From positions 3,054,913 through 3,118,912 of the forward strand of contig NZ_OESQ01000001.1 in assembly GCF_900240245.1 (NCBI RefSeq): DNA of 64,000 nucleotides, given 5' to 3'. The position numbers were made by a program, and so were the translations under genes. The DNA is from Lachnoclostridium edouardi (GTDB taxonomy: Bacteria > Bacillota > Clostridia > Lachnospirales > Lachnospiraceae). A model generated the notes under the pieces. That model ran no database searches, had not been told where the DNA came from, and saw nothing but the letters and a program-made list of their open reading frames with translations. This document shows positions 61,442 through 64,000 of the stretch, in pieces (position 1 is the stretch's first letter; the number at the start of each line of letters is the position of its first letter).

Positions 61442-63538
61442 ATGAAATTTATAATTAAACATGAAATGAAAGGAAGAATCCGCCTTCACCTTTGTCAGAA
61501 TCAAATGACAGTAAGGCAGGCAGATCTTTTCCAGTATTATGTAATGTCTTTAGCAGGAGTTACTTCTGTAAAGGTGTATGAGAGAACAGGGGATGCAGCC
61601 ATTGTTTTCTCCGGTTCAAGAGAAAATCTGATAGAGGAAATTCAGAGATTTTCCTACAATCGCTCTGGCTTATCAGAGCTGGTTCCCAAAAACAGCGGCA
61701 GACAGCTGAACCAGGAATATAAAGAAAAATTAATACAGAAGGTAATGGTGAGGGCGTTTACTAGGTCTCTTCTGCCGGCGCCATTGCGGGCTGTATATAC
61801 CACAGTCCATGCTCTGCGGTATATTGTGAAAGGTCTGCGGTGTTTAATAAAAGGCAGGCTGGAAGTGGAGGTGCTGGACGCTACGGCAATTTCTGTATCT
61901 ATTTTCAGAATGGACTTTAATACAGCCGGTTCTGTTATGTTTCTGCTGGGAATAGGGGAACTGTTAGAGGAATGGACTCACAAAAAGTCTGTAGGAGATC
62001 TGGCCAGAAGTATGTCCCTGAATGTAAAAAAGGTATGGCAGAACATAGACGGAACAGAGGTGCTGACTCCTGTATCTCAGATACAGGAGGGAGATCTGAT
62101 TACAGTACATATGGGAAATGTGATTCCATTAGACGGAGTCGTCGTGTCAGGGGAGGCTATGATTAACCAGGCCTCAATGACAGGGGAATCTCTTCCTGTA
62201 AAGAAAGAAAAGGATATGTACGTGTATGCGGGAACAGCTGTTGAAGAAGGCGAAATTACTTTATGTGTGAAAAAGACAGCCGGTGACACCAGATTTGAAA
62301 GAATTGTAAATATGATAGAGGATTCAGAAAAGCTGAAATCATCTGTAGAGGGGAAGGCAGCTACTTTGGCGGATGCCCTGGTGCCCTGGAGCCTGGGAGG
62401 AACTGCTCTTACCTGGCTGCTTACAAGAAATGTGACAAAGGCCTTGTCCATTTTAATGGTTGACTTTTCCTGCGCATTAAAGCTGGCTATGCCTCTTTCC
62501 GTACTTTCTGCTATGCGGGAGGCAAGCAGCCATCACATCACTGTAAAAGGCGGAAAGTTTATGGAGGCTGTAGCCCAGGCAGATACTATTGTATTTGATA
62601 AAACAGGTACGCTGACTAAGGCCAAACCAGTAGTGGCTGATATTGTGCCGTTTAACCATATGAGCCAAAATGAACTGCTGCGAATCGCCGCATGTTTGGA
62701 GGAGCATTTCCCTCACTCAATGGCTAAGGCTGTAGTAAGCGAAGCTGTAAAGAGAAAGCTGACCCATGAAGAAATGCATTCTAAGGTAGATTATATTGTT
62801 GCCCACGGAATTGCTACTTATGTAGGAGAAGAAAGGGTAATTATCGGCAGCCAGCATTTTGTGTTTGAAGATGAAAAATGTACAGTTCCAGAAGAGAAAA
62901 AACAGATATTTGATCAGCTTCCCTCAGAATATTCCCATTTGTATATGGCTATAGGAGGAGAATTGGCAGCTGTAATCTGTATTGAGGACCCGTTAAAGGA
63001 GGAGGCTGCAGAGGTAATTAAAAGTCTTCACAGTCTGGGAATTGGAAAAATTGTAATGATGACAGGAGACAGCGACAGAACAGCCAAGGCGATTGCAGAG
63101 AAGGTAGGAGTAGATCAATACTATTCAGAGGTTCTTCCAGAGGACAAAGCGAAGTTTGTAGAGGAGGAAAAGAAACAGGGACGCCGCGTAATTATGGTTG
63201 GGGACGGAATTAATGATTCCCCGGCTCTTTCAGCTGCAGATGTAGGAATTGCAATTAGCGAGGGAGCGGAGATTGCCAGAGAAATCGCAGACATTACAGT
63301 TTCTCAGGACGAGCTGTATCAGCTGGTAGTTTTAAAACAGCTGTGCGACAGGCTGATGAGAAGAATTCACAGAAATTACAGATTTGTAATCAGCTTTAAC
63401 CTGGGACTGATACTGTTAGGCGTTGGAGGAGTAATTGCTCCAGCCACATCAGCGCTTCTCCACAATACCTCCACCTTGGCAGTCAGCTTAAAAAGTATGA
63501 CAAATATGCTGGAGGAAAAAGAGAATCAGGCCGTCTAG
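61442..63538 (+). CDS. P1B-type metal-transporting ATPase (FezB-like candidate)
   Basis: A 698-residue heavy-metal ATPase. The N-terminus has HEMKGRIRLHL (residues 7-17), a GRxR motif, then a degenerate HMA-like fold (to about 80) without CxxC. Membrane helices frame TGES (247-250), DKTGT (386-390), an HP-type HFPHS (422-426) and GDGIND (587-592). The membrane metal motif is Ser-Cys-Ala (343-345, DFSCALKLAMP) instead of CPC, so it is not a copper- or zinc-type pump; SCA with a GRxR N-terminus fits the P1B-6 group that includes FezB. Metal: probably iron, by context. The neighbouring regulator and operators agree. Confidence 0.85.
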   Translation: MKFIIKHEMKGRIRLHLCQNQMTVRQADLFQYYVMSLAGVTSVKVYERTGDAAIVFSGSRENLIEEIQRFSYNRSGLSELVPKNSGRQLNQEYKEKLIQKVMVRAFTRSLLPAPLRAVYTTVHALRYIVKGLRCLIKGRLEVEVLDATAISVSIFRMDFNTAGSVMFLLGIGELLEEWTHKKSVGDLARSMSLNVKKVWQNIDGTEVLTPVSQIQEGDLITVHMGNVIPLDGVVVSGEAMINQASMTGESLPVKKEKDMYVYAGTAVEEGEITLCVKKTAGDTRFERIVNMIEDSEKLKSSVEGKAATLADALVPWSLGGTALTWLLTRNVTKALSILMVDFSCALKLAMPLSVLSAMREASSHHITVKGGKFMEAVAQADTIVFDKTGTLTKAKPVVADIVPFNHMSQNELLRIAACLEEHFPHSMAKAVVSEAVKRKLTHEEMHSKVDYIVAHGIATYVGEERVIIGSQHFVFEDEKCTVPEEKKQIFDQLPSEYSHLYMAIGGELAAVICIEDPLKEEAAEVIKSLHSLGIGKIVMMTGDSDRTAKAIAEKVGVDQYYSEVLPEDKAKFVEEEKKQGRRVIMVGDGINDSPALSAADVGIAISEGAEIAREIADITVSQDELYQLVVLKQLCDRLMRRIHRNYRFVISFNLGLILLGVGGVIAPATSALLHNTSTLAVSLKSMTNMLEEKENQAV

Positions 63539-63646
63539 GGAAAAAAAGGTTGCTTCCTTAGAAAATACCGTATATTCTATATCTAAGTCAAAATTATAAT
63601 AAATCAAAAGATACTGTAAGAACTATATGACTGAGAGGAAAATACT

Positions 63647-64000
63647 ATGAAAAATAGAATACAAAGAGTAGAGGAAGCAATTAAATATTTACCCCATGTA
63701 CGTTCCTTTGGAGTGATCGGGAACCCTGGCTGTGAAGGATTGGGAACCTATAATATGAAGGTTTATGCAGGCGCCTTGGAAGAAAGCGGACAGGCAGACA
63801 TGACTTTAATAGTGGGAGACTTGGTGCCTACAGGTACAAAGGCTTATTATGAAACCATCTGCGGAATTACAGAAACTATTGGAAAGAATGACGTATATGT
63901 ACTTAGAGGCAATCACGACACAGGAGAATATCAGAAGTATTTTGGCAGACAAAATTATGCGTTAATATGTAACGGTTTTGCCATTGTAGTGTTGGACAAT
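63647..64000 (+). CDS. Metallophosphoesterase, 5' portion (truncated by window end)
   Basis: The first 118 residues of a calcineurin-like phosphoesterase. Metal-site motifs VGDLVPTG (about 55-62) and LRGNHD (about 86-91) are visible; the N-terminal GVIGNPGCEGLG replaces the usual D-x-H motif, which is odd. AGAGGA lies eight bases before ATG 63647. The frame is open to the window edge. Substrate unknown. Confidence 0.75.
   Translation, partial: MKNRIQRVEEAIKYLPHVRSFGVIGNPGCEGLGTYNMKVYAGALEESGQADMTLIVGDLVPTGTKAYYETICGITETIGKNDVYVLRGNHDTGEYQKYFGRQNYALICNGFAIVVLDN

Overview
The window is ordinary chromosomal DNA of a low-to-mid GC, spore-former-lineage Firmicute, most likely a gut Lachnospiraceae (Clostridium cluster XIVa) or a close relative. 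Several traits point there: the IspH-ribosomal protein S1 fusion placed after cmk, the ireB-ruvX-DUF1292-fur-rnjA run, a one-polypeptide flavodiiron/rubredoxin/rubredoxin-reductase, pyruvate phosphate dikinase, purine-rich Shine-Dalgarno sites before almost every gene, frequent TTG/GTG starts and AGA-dominated arginine usage. Almost every base is accounted for by tightly packed genes. I see no rRNA, tRNA, CRISPR array, insertion sequence or prophage. The last gene runs off the right edge.

Layout. 0-5 kb: ftsZ, convergent with an asparagine synthetase whose glutaminase nucleophile is Ser instead of Cys, followed by a membrane permease. 5-11.6 kb: a DUF523 (TudS-like) protein, an HD-domain protein, aspartate kinase, a BaiN-like flavoprotein, cmk and ispH-rpsA. 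11.6-16.7 kb: an iron-acquisition block (DUF3793, flavodoxin, DUF2325, two FeoA, FeoB, a 47-residue Cys-rich FeoB partner, a short Fur-like protein). 16.8-20.6 kb: the O2/NO-reducing triple fusion and a uracil permease. 20.7-25.2 kb: MarR regulator with a heterodimeric ABC exporter. 25.4-43.2 kb: housekeeping for translation, tRNA modification, RNA decay and repair (prmA, rsmE, cysteine desulfurase, thiI, mtaB, ireB, ruvX, fur/perR, rnjA, trmR, trhP, an M16C protease, era, recO). 43.2-49.6 kb: a lipoprotein, glyS, a MATE exporter and ppdK. 49.9-53.5 kb: a fructose operon fruK-fruA-fruR.

53.6-59.5 kb holds an accessory sugar operon: a divergent RpiR regulator, then a class II aldolase-like protein, mannose-family PTS EIIA, 3-hexulose-6-phosphate synthase, 6-phospho-3-hexuloisomerase, and EIIB, EIIC, EIID. 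Coupling a PTS to the two ribulose-monophosphate enzymes plus a divergent aldolase suggests a catabolic route I cannot assign to a known sugar.

59.5-63.5 kb holds a metal-homeostasis island: a FeoA-like protein, a divergent DtxR-family regulator with an iron-type Cys-Glu-His ligand pattern, a membrane-anchored HMA protein, a 26-residue membrane peptide, a glycine-rich membrane protein and a P1B-type ATPase with a Ser-Cys-Ala membrane motif and a GRIR N-terminus. This resembles what I recall of ferrosome (fez) loci. An inverted repeat GTTAG-N6-CTAAC occurs before the DUF3793 operon, feoB and the HMA gene, with a one-mismatch copy on the feoA promoter, tying the two iron regions, 45 kb apart, into one probable regulon.
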